Below, in pieces: positions 10,652-23,000 of a stretch of DNA of 64,000 bases; position 1 is the first letter of the stretch; each line of letters begins with the position of its first letter. The translations under genes and the position numbers were made by a program. Source of the DNA: Spirodela intermedia (lineage: Eukaryota > Streptophyta > Magnoliopsida > Alismatales > Araceae). Under the pieces are notes generated by a model. That model made no database searches, was not told where the DNA came from, and worked only from the letters and a program-made list of their open reading frames with translations. The stretch is taken from contig LR746273.1 in NCBI GenBank assembly GCA_902729315.2, positions 3,015,001 through 3,079,000 on the forward strand. Direction: 5' to 3'.

Positions 10652-12548
10652 CTACACGTGTTATAAGACTATTAATGTACTCTATAATAGGAACTTTTCC
10701 CTCACCTAGGGACAGAAGGAGAAAATGAGGTGAAAAGAGAGATATGCAAGGAGAGCTTTAAAAACGTTTGTCCATCTACATCAGCCAATTTGGTGAGCCA
10801 AGAGCCCACATAGAAAGAATTGATGTCAATATTCAACACATTCTCGAGAGCTGAAGATTTCAAAAAAAGGGTTATCATCAAGATCATTATCTAATAAAAA
10901 ATAATAGAAAACTTGGCCAAATGGAATGGTAAATCCCTTTAATGCATTCTGATGGGTGTGTCTGATAACTTAAGATACAATCACCTTTTAATTCCAATGA
11001 TTTAAATTTTTCAAGGACTACAAGGTTGGAAATTCGTCTACATGAAGACTTACAGGTAATAATCACTCAGATCCAGTGAATACTATCACGGTTTGTGAAA
11101 CCTTAAACAAAATAGGTTAGAATAAGAAGCGCTCCATAGAATTCATATTTTTATTTTAGTATTAAACATTTTCATTTTAATGCCTAAATCATGTTTTATG
11201 AAAAGATCGACAAATCTGTTTGTGTACGTCAATAAGCTTAATTCGAATTGAAATAATTACCAAAAACATGTCAAAAATAATAAAATTTTATAAACATGAT
11301 TTTCACCTAAATATTTCATTTTCATGATAATCATGCGACATTTACATTATTTTTACTTTACATATGAAAATGGAACATTATCAACGACCATAAATTTCTC
11401 ATAATTTAAGAAGTAAAATTTTATATTTGCAGAACTTTCTCTTTATTGTGATCGGATCTAAAAATAAAATCAAAAATCACATCTGAAGATAGAGTGAGAG
11501 AGGAAGAGAGAGAGAGAGAGAGAGAGGTTTTTCTTAGTTGGAATGAAAGACATCATATAGTTTAACATATATATAGATATGTTGATGATAGAAAAATAAA
11601 TTTTACTTTCTCAATTATCACATACATAGTCAAATTCAGTCCAAGTCATGTATAAATAGGGATAGTTAATTACCTATGTTAGTTCAATTTTGGTGAGTAG
11701 ACTGATTTTGAAGACAAAGGAACCCCCCAAGACTTTTATAGTAATTCAGATTTAATATAGTTCACTCTTTTAAGTGCATCTTAAGTTTCATTACTCTCTT
11801 GAACTACACTTATGGAAGACAAAATGCATTGACTTACATTTACATTGCTATATTCATCATTTTACACCACTTGATAATATAGACTAAATACGAGCTCATC
11901 ATTATAGGTTAATAGCTATAAATTTAGCATGTTTAAGAGGAGCAGATGCTTCTAGTGATAAATTTTCATCACCATGAACCCTCAGAATAAGTGAAAATTT
12001 GAAGCATATAGATTTATTAAAAGTAACTTCTTTATAGTGTGTAGACAGCAAAAAGGATGAAAACTTAGTTTTTGGGTGCAATCACAAGTTTCTTGTTTCT
12101 TTCAGTGAGCACCATTTTCATTTTAAGTGCATTATTTCGTTCGTTTCAAAATTATAACTTTTATATAAGAAGAGAATTCTTTTTCATTGTAATAACTGTT
12201 TAGAAATCCACCTCTTATATCAATTCCAGTGGTAATCTACCAAGACAGAATTACTAGTTTGTATTTACTATATCAATTGTGCCAGTATCCTTACTTATCA
12301 TTCAGTACCAGACCAATTTATTTGTGATTTAGTTAGTCAAAATAATTGGATTCTTTTCAGGCAGCTATTTTCCTTAGACACAAAGATATCAATATTATAT
12401 TGATTCAGTCATGATTTTCTCTGAAAAAATTAGTAGTTAGAATAGAATAATGTCATAAATAAAACACTAGAATAGTGATGATATATTGAGATCAAATAAC
12501 TATTTTATCCTATCAAAATAATAAATTCAAGGAAAGAAATATATTCAT

Positions 12549-12553
12549 ATTCA

Positions 12554-12584
<31 letters not shown>

Positions 12585-12665
12585 GTCTAGGTGCATTATA
12601 CACTGTCTATATCATATACTCGTTATTCACCGTGTAGGTGTATATATGTATATATAGATAGATGC
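12549..12665. repeat. TATA/GATATA simple repeat region
   Basis: TA dinucleotide and GATATA runs (12549-12590 and 12640-12662) flank a short non-repetitive core. This is simple-sequence DNA with no coding potential. Confidence 0.7.
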
Positions 12666-12924
12666 ATAAAGAAATAAGTATTTTATTAATTACTTCACAA
12701 GGATGTCACTGTTCACATCGAGTTCATCCTAGGGACATTTCGTAACTATCGTAATCAGGGCAGGAGACGGCTTCCCAGCGGCTGAGTTTGGACTATTCCT
12801 GGTACAAAAGGAGTCATCCGCTAATGACTTTGACCCACAGCTGCAGAGTCTGTGGCAAGTCACCATCCAAAGAGTCGCCGATCTGTTATTCCTCTACGAT
12901 CTCAGGACGACTTGGTAAGCACTT

Positions 12925-12970
12925 GGACCCTTTCCAAGAGGACCCCTTCCAAGAAAACCATTTCCAAGAG
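12925..12970 (+). repeat. 15-bp tandem repeat, three copies
   Basis: Three adjoining units share CC(C/A)(T/C)TTCCAAGA with a 15-bp period. Because 15 is a multiple of three, both strands stay open and give short repetitive frames (12788-13096 plus, 12886-13131 minus). The upstream part of the plus frame (SCRVCGKSPSKES) is not a family I recognise. I do not call a gene. Confidence 0.55.
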
Positions 12971-13214
12971 TTCTCTCTCTGGACTACTGTGTTACCCGTT
13001 CGTAGAGTGACAGGAATCAGCAGGTTGTCTATGATAACTTTCTTTCCCAGTTTTCGTTCAACTACCTCCATCAAGTCCGTATTTCCATTAATATAAGGCC
13101 AAACCTGTGATTTTAAACATGGACACCACACACAGTAACATATGCAGATATAATCAAAACCATGACTCTTCTTTATAATCGTAGGTTGATTCTATATTTA
13201 TGATTGTTGAGGTA

Positions 13215-13643
13215 TTACGAAGATACAAGATGTAGTACAAAACGAATAACCTTATTAATGCTCTGAAGAAACTCCACCAGAGGAAAAGGGGCAAATATTC
13301 CCGTCAGAACCCATTTTGACCTCATCAACCTGGTCGTCCTTGGCATGTTATACACATTTATGCGCGCAATATATAATACAAACTCGCGTTCGGTGGTCCA
13401 CCAGGAGGTGAACTTCACGGCGCCGCCGCTGGCGATGGGTTTCCCACCGTAGACGACTAAGGCGACGCCGTCTTGGCGGAACATCTTCGGGTCCACCCAC
13501 TTCTGGCTAGCGAACCCAGGGGCGTTCATTCTCACTCTCGCCTCGGAGGGGGCGCAGGCGTTCTTGATCTCCACCTCAAACTGGAAGTCTAGCCCTTGGC
13601 GCACTTTGATGGAGCGCTTACTGACACGGATGCCAGGCTACTC
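13215..13643 (-). pseudogene. TPD1-like secreted peptide pseudogene
   Basis: The minus strand encodes the TPD1-like core (FEVEIKNAC, APGFASQKWVDPK, GGKPIASGGAVKFT) and aligns base for base with the two intact copies in this window. Three lesions are visible. The Gln codon before the mature start is TAG (13638-13640), where the 27-kb copy has GAG-CAG-CCG. A three-base loss removes the first conserved Cys codon. One base is missing right after the WW codons (about 13397), shifting the frame so that the normal PAC end is lost and the ORF runs on for about 40 foreign codons. An alternative first exon (ATG at 13873, donor after 13826) could be spliced in phase 0 to skip the stop, but it encodes no signal peptide. 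A pseudogene is the simplest reading. Confidence 0.75.
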
Positions 13644-14662
13644 TATTCACCCACAAAAAAACGAGGAAATAATGAAACCATGGGATAAGAAAATACGAGT
13701 TCATCAGGGAGGAGGGGGACATCAAATGGATAACCCCTAAAGGAAAATGGGCCGCACCCTGAGAAAGGATGATGAGTAGTCGCAAAAGAATGTAAAACAG
13801 CTTGAATGGACTACCCGTGTCTTACCGGACTCTCAGTTGCTTTCACTGGTGTAGCCGAGCTCACGATTTGCATTCGAAAATCTCTATTCCACGCCGAGTA
13901 ACTTCTTTCCTCACATTATGACTTATGAATCTCTTGCCAGAAAATTCTGCCAAGCTTCCGAGTAACTTCTTCACATGTTAGTTCCCACTGAAACTACGCC
14001 GGCTTTCTCAGGGGCAGTAACGAGTTCAACAGGGCTACCTGCACCTAGGACCTTAATTGTCTGAAAACTCAGCGGGCCACATGTCTACTTATTACATGGT
14101 GATCAATTTGAAGCGAAAATGAGATTGTACTGGCTCAGTGAATATTTTGGCATAGATTATACATTAATAGCTTTATCAGTCAGTGAAAATGATTTAGTTC
14201 GGATATTCTTGCGCCAAAAGTAGGGATGATGGAAGATCTATGCTCACATGGGGATTGACTCCTCTTAATGCCGACACATTACAAGTGGAAACCGAACCAT
14301 TGAAGTATTGACCCGTCAACTCTTAGCAGAGGCTTATTTCTCAAAGGGACTCCTTTCTTCTGCAATCCATTCCTTCTTAAATATCGATTTGTTTTAGATA
14401 AAATATCAACTAGCGCTCAAATATTACGGGCGTTAACGGGCCTGGAAGTGTAGAACTCCGTTCGAGTAGATCCGGAATAGTGGCACAAACACAACCCCAG
14501 GGATATAAATAGACCGGATACAGTCCCACCCACTGCTTCGAAGTCAATATGGAAATAAACTGAAGTTTCGGAAATGCATCAGAGTATTAAAATTGACGAT
14601 GGCTTCGTAGAAGCTTTTTATTGTTTTTGGTGGTGTAACGATCTATATCCAGGTCCTTTATT

Positions 14663-14685
14663 GACGTTGACTTTCAGTCAACGTC
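14663..14685. promoter_or_regulatory. Perfect inverted repeat containing W-box and TGACG cores
   Basis: Arms GACGTTGACT (14663-14672) and AGTCAACGTC (14676-14685) are perfectly complementary with a three-base loop. Each arm contains TTGAC, the core bound by WRKY factors, and CGTCA/TGACG, the core of as-1-like elements bound by TGA factors. It lies about 790 bp upstream of the possible first exon of the TPD1-like pseudogene. Binding is an inference from motif identity only. Confidence 0.4.
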
Positions 14686-15247
14686 CTCTGTTTTTCTGAC
14701 TTCGGAATGTGTTCCCTCCTGACTACCCCTTTGATCGGTAGTAATTGAAGTTCGAATAAAACTGCAAACAGTTTCATGATACTGTTTCAGGCGGATAAGA
14801 ATGAAACTTGCAAGGAAGAAATGAGTTTAGGAAATCTCCTATGAAGAAACTAAGAAACTAGGGCACCTGATAATTTTCAGGAAAACGAGTCTAATAGAGA
14901 CTTTCCCTTTGAGATATCGACCTATGTATATAAGCTCGAATTTGTGAGGATATTGTATCCACAAAATCTTCGTACATCTGTCTGTTACCATGCCTTTTAT
15001 AACGTCATACGTAAAACCTATCTCTCTCAGTCAAAAGTCCGCCCATATCTATCAACGCGGGCCGATGGATTGGTAGGATATTAAAACGTAACGAGTACTT
15101 CCGCAAACATTCTTCAACAACCATGGTATAACAGGTACCTATTCCCTCCTTAGGAGATTTAGTTTTATTCGCCGACTTACTTTACAGATATCTCGCTAAA
15201 AATCGTATCCATATTATAAGACATCTACTAATAATAATTTGATTAGA

Positions 15248-15365
15248 ATTGCTCTACTCACATAGCAACTTCCATGCAAACACATGTAAATCCAACCGGG
15301 ATGAGCATTGCCCTACTCAGAGAGCACCTTCCATGAAGACATGTAAATCCAGCCGGTTGTACCAG
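15248..15365 (+). repeat. 59-bp tandem duplication
   Basis: Two adjoining units begin ATTGCTCTACTCA and ATTGCCCTACTCA and share CTTCCATG, ACATGTAAATCCA and CCGG in the same order, offset by 59 bp. They have diverged by substitutions and small gaps. No coding function is evident. Confidence 0.6.
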
Positions 15366-15805
15366 GAGGCTTCTGAGGACCCTCGTGACTATTCGACCTT
15401 GGGTGATAAGGGAGGAGACCACATCCCGCCTTTAGTTTAAAAGGATACCGTACTCGACGAAGAAGTTAACGTCTAGCTGCAGCTGCGTACAAGGAAGAAA
15501 ACTTAAACCACATAGTTTCTTGTACGAGCTTAGCTATCAGCCGGTATTTCAAGGGCTTTACTCGTCCACAATGGGACAAGGATCGTAATCTCGACGAGGA
15601 CCAATTCAAGTCGTTGTTTATTTACTATTAATAACCACTTAAGGACCACATGTTGAGAAGACCCGATATCTCGCCCGAATATTTCTACGAACAACGTTAC
15701 TCCAGGACCTCAATTTACTACGGACTAACAACGAACTCACAGCTTATTTTAGGAGGCGCACTGGTAAGTTTGGACTCATGGACGCATGGTATTGGACAGA
15801 CGTCA

Positions 15806-16324
15806 TCAGCAGGCAGGCAGTGATCCAGCGAGAGAGAAGTGCGCTGCATGATCCCACCAATAGGTGAACTTCACAGCGCCACCGCCGGGGATCGGGTTCC
15901 CGCCGTTGACAAGGAAGGCGGTTCCGTCCCGGCGGAAAATTTTGGGTTCCACTAGCTTCTGGCTAGCGAATCCGGGGGCGTCAATCCGCACCCCCCTCTG
16001 AGCGCAGGTACAGACGTTCTTGATCTCCACCTCGAACTCGAGGTCCAAACCCTGGCGTGCTCCGGTGGTGCGCAGGTTGGTTTGGATGCATGGCTGTCCA
16101 GATACTACACAACCAGAAAGAAAGAACGAAGCCACAGAAGGAGGTGAGGGCTAATTATAAGCTGAACGCCTTTCGATAATAGAAACGACTGACTGTTAGA
16201 GGTTGAATTAAGGACGAAGATTCAGAGGGAAGATGTAGGAATGAGTAGGCCAAGAGCATGTGTACGTACCCTGAGAAGTGATAGCTAGAAGAAGAAGGAA
16301 GAGCATCCTAGGAACACCGGCCAT
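15806..16324 (-). CDS. TPD1-like small secreted cysteine peptide, two exons
   Basis: Exon 1 is 16270-16324 and exon 2 is 15806-16104, joined by a 165-bp GT-AG intron in phase 1. The product is 117 aa. Residues 1-18 (MAGVPRMLFLLLLAITSQ) form a signal peptide. The mature part has the TPD1-family layout: PCIQ near the start, EFEVEIKNVCTC, APGFASQKLVEPKIF, GGNPIPGGGAVKFTYWW and a C-terminal PAC. Cysteines are at 24, 50, 52 and 117. In Arabidopsis TPD1 is the secreted ligand of the EMS1 receptor kinase in tapetum specification; the wider TPD1-like family is mostly uncharacterised, so the specific role here is unknown. The start is the first ATG, about 47 bp below a TATA box, and exon/intron phase matches the 27-kb paralogue exactly. 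Confidence 0.85.
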
Positions 16325-16370
16325 CTCTCTTCCCCCGCGCTAGACTGCAGTCTCCGAGGTGGCTAGACTG

Positions 16371-16378
16371 CTTTTATA
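16371..16378 (-). promoter_or_regulatory. TATA box of the minus-strand TPD1-like gene
   Basis: TATAAAAG on the minus strand, in the context CCGTATAAAAGCAG, lies 47 bp above the ATG at 16324. This predicts a very short 5' UTR of roughly 20 nt. Confidence 0.6.
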
Positions 16379-16399
16379 CGGTAAAATGGGGTTAGCGTG

Positions 16400-17780
16400 G
16401 AAGCCTGCCGATTCAATCGCGGTGAAGAAGCCCGGTTGTGGCGGCAGAAGCTTGGAGCTTTCCACAGACCTACCGCGTCTTGTTCCGATGTTCACATTAC
16501 CGAAAGTCGTCTGAAGTTTCTCGTCCGCGGCGGCGACATACCGGTGATGTCACGTCCCACCTCCAGGTTCGATTCCCAAATTTCCCCGAAGGCTGCTGCC
16601 ACCTTCCTAGATCCCTCAAGATGGGATTAGGGGATACAAAAAACATACCGGAGCACATGTTATTTTAATATGAAGTTGTAAAAGATTATGGGCTTTTTCA
16701 TTTTACATTTTTCATACATTGCTCTCTAAAATTAGTAATATTTAACCTATAACTTAACATGAAAGCATTAAATGAAACTCATAATCATATCCTCTCGCAA
16801 CCTGTCTATGTCAGCGACCCGGAGAGCGGGAAGAGGCTGACGGGGGCAGGTACTGTCCGCGTAGATGAACGAGTCAGTTCTTTCTCCTCTGGACCACCGG
16901 ACTGTGTCCACAGTCGGCCTTCTCCTCTTGATTGTCGGCACAACTGTACCATCAGAGACTGCAGCGAGAAAACAGGGCCAGCACGTTTCTACCATGACTG
17001 GCAAGCAACAGAGAAATGCAGCAAATACGGAGAGATATGATTATGATGATAATTATTTTTATACATTAATTTATAAGTCAATTAAAATAACCAGATCGAT
17101 AGGCTAAAAACTGAAAGAAAATCGTTTTTGGTGACGCAGCAATTCAGCTAAACAACGAAAATACGTAAGTATATATTCCGTTCATTTGTGGGGAGATAAA
17201 AGTAAAGAAACGGATTAACCATACAAATATAATATTTATAAAATGTCAACTTCAATGACATTATTTTCTATCTATGCCATACACAACAGCTCAGTGAGAG
17301 TAGCATAGTTATGAGATGGGCTTGGCAGCTGTCTCTGATGGGTGGTGGTGGTTCAAGGATTTCTTTCTTTTGCTATCCATCATTATTTACCTTGTTTTCA
17401 TTCACCACTGATGGACAATAAACCTTTTTTAAAACCAATGAGACAGAATGATCTTCAGACCTAAAATTTCCTCTTTTATAAGGTCAAAGAGTGAATGCAA
17501 ATAATCTAGACTTCAACATATTTGCAATGAACCACAGCAAAGGACTTCAACTAGCCTCAAAAGAAGAGGACAATAGATAAAGTGGCAATCCACCGATTTC
17601 ATTTGACCTTCTTAATAAAGAAATCCTTTCACAACCTGTTCCTAAATTTATCTCTGTTGGGATATATTGAGAAGTCAATCAAAGTCCTCTCTGAGACTGT
17701 ATAGAAGATCTACAGTCTTCACCAAGTTTCCTTCACCTATTATGTCAATCTCAATAGTACAAGCCTTAAGTACAAAAGGG
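16400..17780. other. Intergenic DNA without recognisable features
   Basis: Short overlapping frames occur at 16397-17107 on both strands, but none has a signal peptide, domain or splice structure that I can defend. The rest is AT-rich. Confidence 0.35.
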
Positions 17781-17781
17781 G

Positions 17782-18965
17782 CTAGGTGAAACACCAAGAG
17801 GGGGTGAATTATATTTCTTCTGACTTTTGTCAATTATCATTTTCTAACTCCCAACATATGCATTGACATGGATTCTCTCATAGCTCTCTCTTTTTCAATC
17901 TACAATCTCTCAAGACTGATTTTCTTAAGGTTCTTTTCTTATCACCAAAAATAGTAAAACCTTTTATATTGATTCGTTCATCACCTAGCTATTTTCAGTC
18001 CCAGAAGAATGTTTCTACCAGAGTTTAGTATTTTTTTCGAAAATACACACTGATTTTCACACGATCAACCACCCAATCACATAAGTTCTATCCCCTCATA
18101 GACCTCACCATTCAAGGGCTCAACTAGATTATTAGCACTTCATGCTTTTGCTCACATACATCTCTCTTCACCACCCAAATATCTTAGGACTTGATGGAGA
18201 ACATTAGCCTTTGAGATAGATATTTCTTAGATCACCAATGTAGAATGAAGATTGGATGCTGCATTTGTACTTCATTGAAGCTCATAGTGGCTGAATCGTG
18301 AGAGAGAGAAGTGAAGATAGTCTCTAGAGTCTATGTTATCTTCTCAAGCTTTCTCCTTTTTCTATTGTCCACATTTTTTACTCATTTGTTTTAAGAGAGG
18401 TCAACCAATTTTCAAAAATATTTCCATTGTATAGAATGCACCCAATGACCTCTATTTTTTTTTGTGCTTCAAAGCTCTCTATTCTCTTGTCTATTTAATT
18501 TAAAATTTGAACTTAAAATTTATTTCTTGTCAATTAATAACTTTTCTGTTGAGGTTTAATCTAAATAAACACATATGATCCATCATTGTCTTCACATAGT
18601 CTATTGATATACCATTGTCTCAATTACAAGTTAGAGACTTACACATGACTTTGATATTTCGTAATTTTTAAAATATTTCCTCATTTGAGTTGATATTAAA
18701 CTTCTTATACTTATGTATGAAATCTAAGATGCAGGATTTCAAGGTTAGTTCCAATATACATAAGAAATCAAATAATTTCAAAGATTAACTTTTTAGATTT
18801 ACTTGTTAGCCATAGAATCATGAGATCATTTAAAGATCATACATATTTACTAATCTTAAAGATATTAAATATTTAAGACAAACTCTCATCATATATGAAA
18901 TTTAATACATATTCAATAAATTATTTTTCACATTATATTATCAAAACCAAAGGCATCAACAAGCC
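17782..18965 (+). repeat. Probable degenerate LTR-like repeat
   Basis: The segment begins with GTGAAACACCAAGAGGGGGTGAATT and ends with ATCAAAACCAAAGGCATCAACA. Both phrases resemble words I associate with long LTRs of plant retrotransposons. Between them there is only AT-rich, non-coding DNA. I cannot see a target-site duplication, so a solo LTR or a TE fragment are both possible. From 18966 to 19850 I recognise nothing. Confidence 0.35.
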
Positions 18966-19855
18966 TCTCTATTCTCTTAAAGCTCCTAATCCTACAACAT
19001 CAAAGTCATTCCATCTCCATGAAACATATATGCCTATCAACATGATTTGAATGGCCTTATATAAGCTTTTCTTGTTATAATAAAAAAAACCTAGTAAAAT
19101 AATATGTATCAATCTACTCTTTCAACATGGCATTATCCACTAGGTTAATGTTTGAAAATTTCTCCCAAACCTTTTAATCAAGGACATTATTTTTTCTTCA
19201 CACATGATTAGGTGATCACTTGTCATCAAAATTGAAGCTTAAATTCTTCCTTCAATGTTATCTCCATTAAATATATTACTATCTTGTGAAGTATTGAGTA
19301 ATAGTCATTTCAATAAAACTAGCATTAAGGAAATTTCATTAGATTCCTTTAAAGGTTTAATCATGACATATGTAAAGTTATGTTCTCAAATAATATCCTA
19401 ACAACATTGTATATGTACATTTTAGTTGATTCTCATTAATTTTTATTTTAGTATAAAGTATATTTAATTAACTTTTATAAATAATATTCTATTTTAATTC
19501 ATCTAATGGCCCTTTTGTAGTTATATATAGGGAGCATCTAGAACCAAGAAAAGAGTAAATATGTTATTGTGCACAAATTATGCCTAATCTAACTTAGGTG
19601 CAAGTTCTCACAAGCAAAGTCACATACTTCACTTCTTTTGTAGGATAAAATGCACAACAAGATTTTAATAGCAATTACATTTCACCATACTCTAATGTAA
19701 GTATCATATGTCATCCGTTCTAACCTCCAAACATTCAATAGTGTAGTTCAACTCAATTCCATAATTGATTCGTAACTAAATCAACCTATGATTAAAAATT
19801 TAGCATCAAATCATTATAGACTATCATATCCAGAAAAGGTCATGTGATAATTATT

Positions 19856-20034
19856 TATTAAAATAGGCCCACTAGGCCCACTAGGCCCATTTTAGACTTA
19901 TTCTCTTCATGTCTTTATTCTTCCTCCACGATCTCCACTTCTCCTCTCTCTCTTTCTTCTCTTCTTCTATATAACATCATGTACTCCTCTTCTTCAATCA
20001 TCTATTCTAGGGTTTTCTCTTCTTCTCGTCAACA
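19856..20034 (+). repeat. 5' LTR of the copia element
   Basis: This 179-bp terminal repeat aligns with the 3' LTR with about 25 differences in 180 positions by hand count (about 14%). Its first two bases are TA where the 3' LTR has the canonical TG; it ends in GTCAACA. It contains two successive GGCCCACTA units and CT-rich runs. The divergence shows the insertion is old. Confidence 0.88.
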
Positions 20035-20046
20035 TGATATGAGAAC
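20035..20046 (+). other. Primer-binding site, initiator methionine tRNA type
   Basis: TGATATGAGAAC directly follows the 5' LTR. It matches the common plant copia primer site TGGTATCAGAGC at 9 of 12 positions, i.e. the 3' end of initiator Met-tRNA, with three substitutions. Confidence 0.6.
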
Positions 20047-23000
20047 CCTAGGGTTTCTCAGACACCGCTACTCTACCTCCTTTCTTGACATCACTTATCT
20101 TCTCCCAATGTAATCTTCTGCAGCACCACTTGGTGTGCCTACCTAATGCCTAGTCTGCATAGCCCTACACACCTATCATCTCATCTCTCATAATCTTGAT
20201 CGATGGATATGGTGAGTGAATCCTTGATGTCTCATGCACCTCTTCTACTAGTTTTTCAACCAACTGTCACTCTTCCTCTGATCAAGTCAACTACTCCACG
20301 ACACTCTATCATGGTGCAACTCAATTGTCCGACATATGTCTCAAATAGACATAATTATGTATTGTGGGCCTCTGGATTCGGTACTTTTTGATGTCGCACA
20401 ACTTTCTCCACCACTTGTTGACTAATTCACTCAGCCTCATTGATCCGTCATTTGCTTCATAGTCTTAACTCAATTCAGTCATCCTTACCTAAATGTTTCA
20501 AAATATTACGTCAAGTATTGTCGAGCCTCTCACTCGGATTCACCTTACACAACAACTCTAGACGACATTGGAGAACATGTATGCCAATTAAATGAATACC
20601 AATTGCACAGTCAAGATCTTTGAGTCATTTTTTACCTACAAGTAGGGTGACTCCTCACTTCATGCTCATTTTGGTCCTCTTCAGGCCTTGAAATAGGAAC
20701 TTATCATCTATCAACCTCTGATCACTGACCTTCGAACATTTGAGCACTACTATTATGAATTTCTTGTCATAGTCTATTTGAGTGGACTTCACTCATCGAT
20801 TACTTCTCAGATCGTGGGACGTTTCTCTCTGAAGACTAGGTACCTTATATCTTTCACCTTTTTTCTATTACACTTTGTGTGAGTACAGACACTCCTCTTG
20901 TTATCTAATGACACATCTACTCCTTCGGCGATAGTCGCCTCCACTCTTCTAGTGCCACATGACACTCCTGCTTCAAGGCCAAACAATGGCCATCTGCCAT
21001 AGAAGAAGGGTCGCAATTCTTTTCCTCCATGCATCTACTATGGTAAATAGAACCACTTGTCCGATAAATGTTGAAAATAGTTCATGAAGCCCAACTCTGT
21101 CCAACTAGTTCTCTTACCTCCTTCACCAATTTCTAGTGTCCCATCTCTAACTTTTCAAGTGACATTGACCTCTACCAAATATGAAGCATTACATCACTCT
21201 AGTGATACCATAGCTCCCTCCTCAACCAATCTAACCTCGTTTTTGAATCCTTTCACATCAAGTACACATACTCTCCTTACATCTTCATCTTCACTATAGA
21301 TTATTAACTCAGGAGCCTCCACTCATATGACCAGCACACCCATTATTTTATCATCATACTAGCCTACCCCTCATCATTCACTAGTTACCATTGTCAATGA
21401 TTGGACTTGATTGATCAACGGACATGATAATATTGTTGTTATCCCGAGTATTCATCTCACCAAAGTTCTCTATGTTCTTAGATTTTCTACTAACTTATTA
21501 TCTATCAATGCCATTACTCAAGTCACCTTCTAGAATTTGTATATCGAGTGGATGATTAAATTGGTGCGTGAGAATGGACCAGATGTCTACAAACTAATTT
21601 TTGATGAACTTTTTTCTAGCCTTAAAACACTTTTTATTTTCTCTAGCCTTCATCTCTTTTGTGACATCGTCGTTTAGGACATCTTTATTTTGATAAGTTT
21701 CAAAAACCATTACTTTGACTTTCTCTTAATAAGTTTGTGTGTGAGTCATGCCAATTATGCAAACATCATCATGGTTCATACTCGAGTCGAGACAAGATTC
21801 TATCCATTGTACTCTTTGACCTCATTCATTATGATATTTGAGGTCCTTCTCATACTTCATCTGTCTCGGGCCATTACTACTACATTGTCTTTGTTGATGA
21901 CTACACTCAAGTGAGTTGAGTCTATCTTCTCTAAGATCGTACTCAAGTTTACATTATTATTGTTTACTTTATTACTAAGGTCATCACTAAGTATTCTACT
22001 ATATCCAAGTTCTTCACATCAATTATACTTTGAAACTGATCCAAGATTCATTTTGCATATTTTGCGTTGATCGTGGTATTTTTCAGCAGATCGTGTTCAC
22101 ATACATCCCAACAAAATAATATTACCGAAAAAAAATATCACCAACTACTTGACATTATTCGCACACTACTTATTGAGATAAATGTTCTTCATTATTTGTG
22201 ATTTGATGCTCTCCTAATAGCTACATATCTCCAAAATCAACCTTCTTTGGCTCCACTTGCTAAGATCATTTCACTTCATCATCTTTCACCCGATTCTTTT
22301 TTCTTTTTTTATCCCTTTGTATCTTTAGATGCATTGCTTTCATCTAAGACCACTCTCCTTTTCTTTCTAAACTAGCCTCTCGTGCTTTCAAAAATATATT
22401 TGTTGGTTACTCACAGACATAAAAGGGTTATTGAGTCTATTTTCCTAATACTTCTTACTATGTGACATCAGTTGATGTTACCTTTTATGAGGATTCTCTC
22501 TTCTTTTCTCCACCATTGACTCCTCATCAATCTATTGTATCTTCACCACCTTGTTTTCCTCCTATGGTGATCATTGCAGATCCCTCTCTTACTCTTCTTA
22601 TTTATCTAGTTTCTCCCTCGTCAACTTCTCTTTTGACACCTTCGGCTTCGTCACCATCTAACTCTTCTGCTCTAAGATCAAATTAATCTTCACCCTCTAC
22701 TAAGAAGCCTCCTTTGGTCGTCTCTTAGGACATTCAAGTGGATGACTTTCATCTTTCTATTGCTCTCCACTAAACACTCCATTTCTCATTTTATTTTCTA
22801 CAACTATCTTTCTCCTTTCTTTTACACCTTTGTCCTTTTCATGGCCTTCAAGTTAATTCTATAGTCGTATGTTAAGGTTGCACAAATATCTAAATAGAAG
22901 GCAGCTATGTACTTAGAGGTGGATGCCTTAGTGTCTCGAAGAACTTAGACACTTGTATCTTGTCCACACGATGCCAACATCATCACATGCAAGTGAGTTT

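Larger units (their letters stand above)
13874..15805. other. Gene-free spacer between TPD1-like copies
   Basis: No open frame with a recognisable product is seen. The spacer holds a perfect 10-bp-arm hairpin at 14663-14685 and a 59-bp direct duplication at 15248-15365, described separately. Confidence 0.4.

Noticed and set aside
12788-13131. Overlapping 102-aa plus and 81-aa minus frames
   Set aside because: Both are kept open by the 15-bp tandem repeat; no family recognised.
16540-16580. GGTTCGATTCCC resembling a tRNA T-arm
   Set aside because: The flanking five-base stems do not pair and no anticodon or D arm is found upstream.
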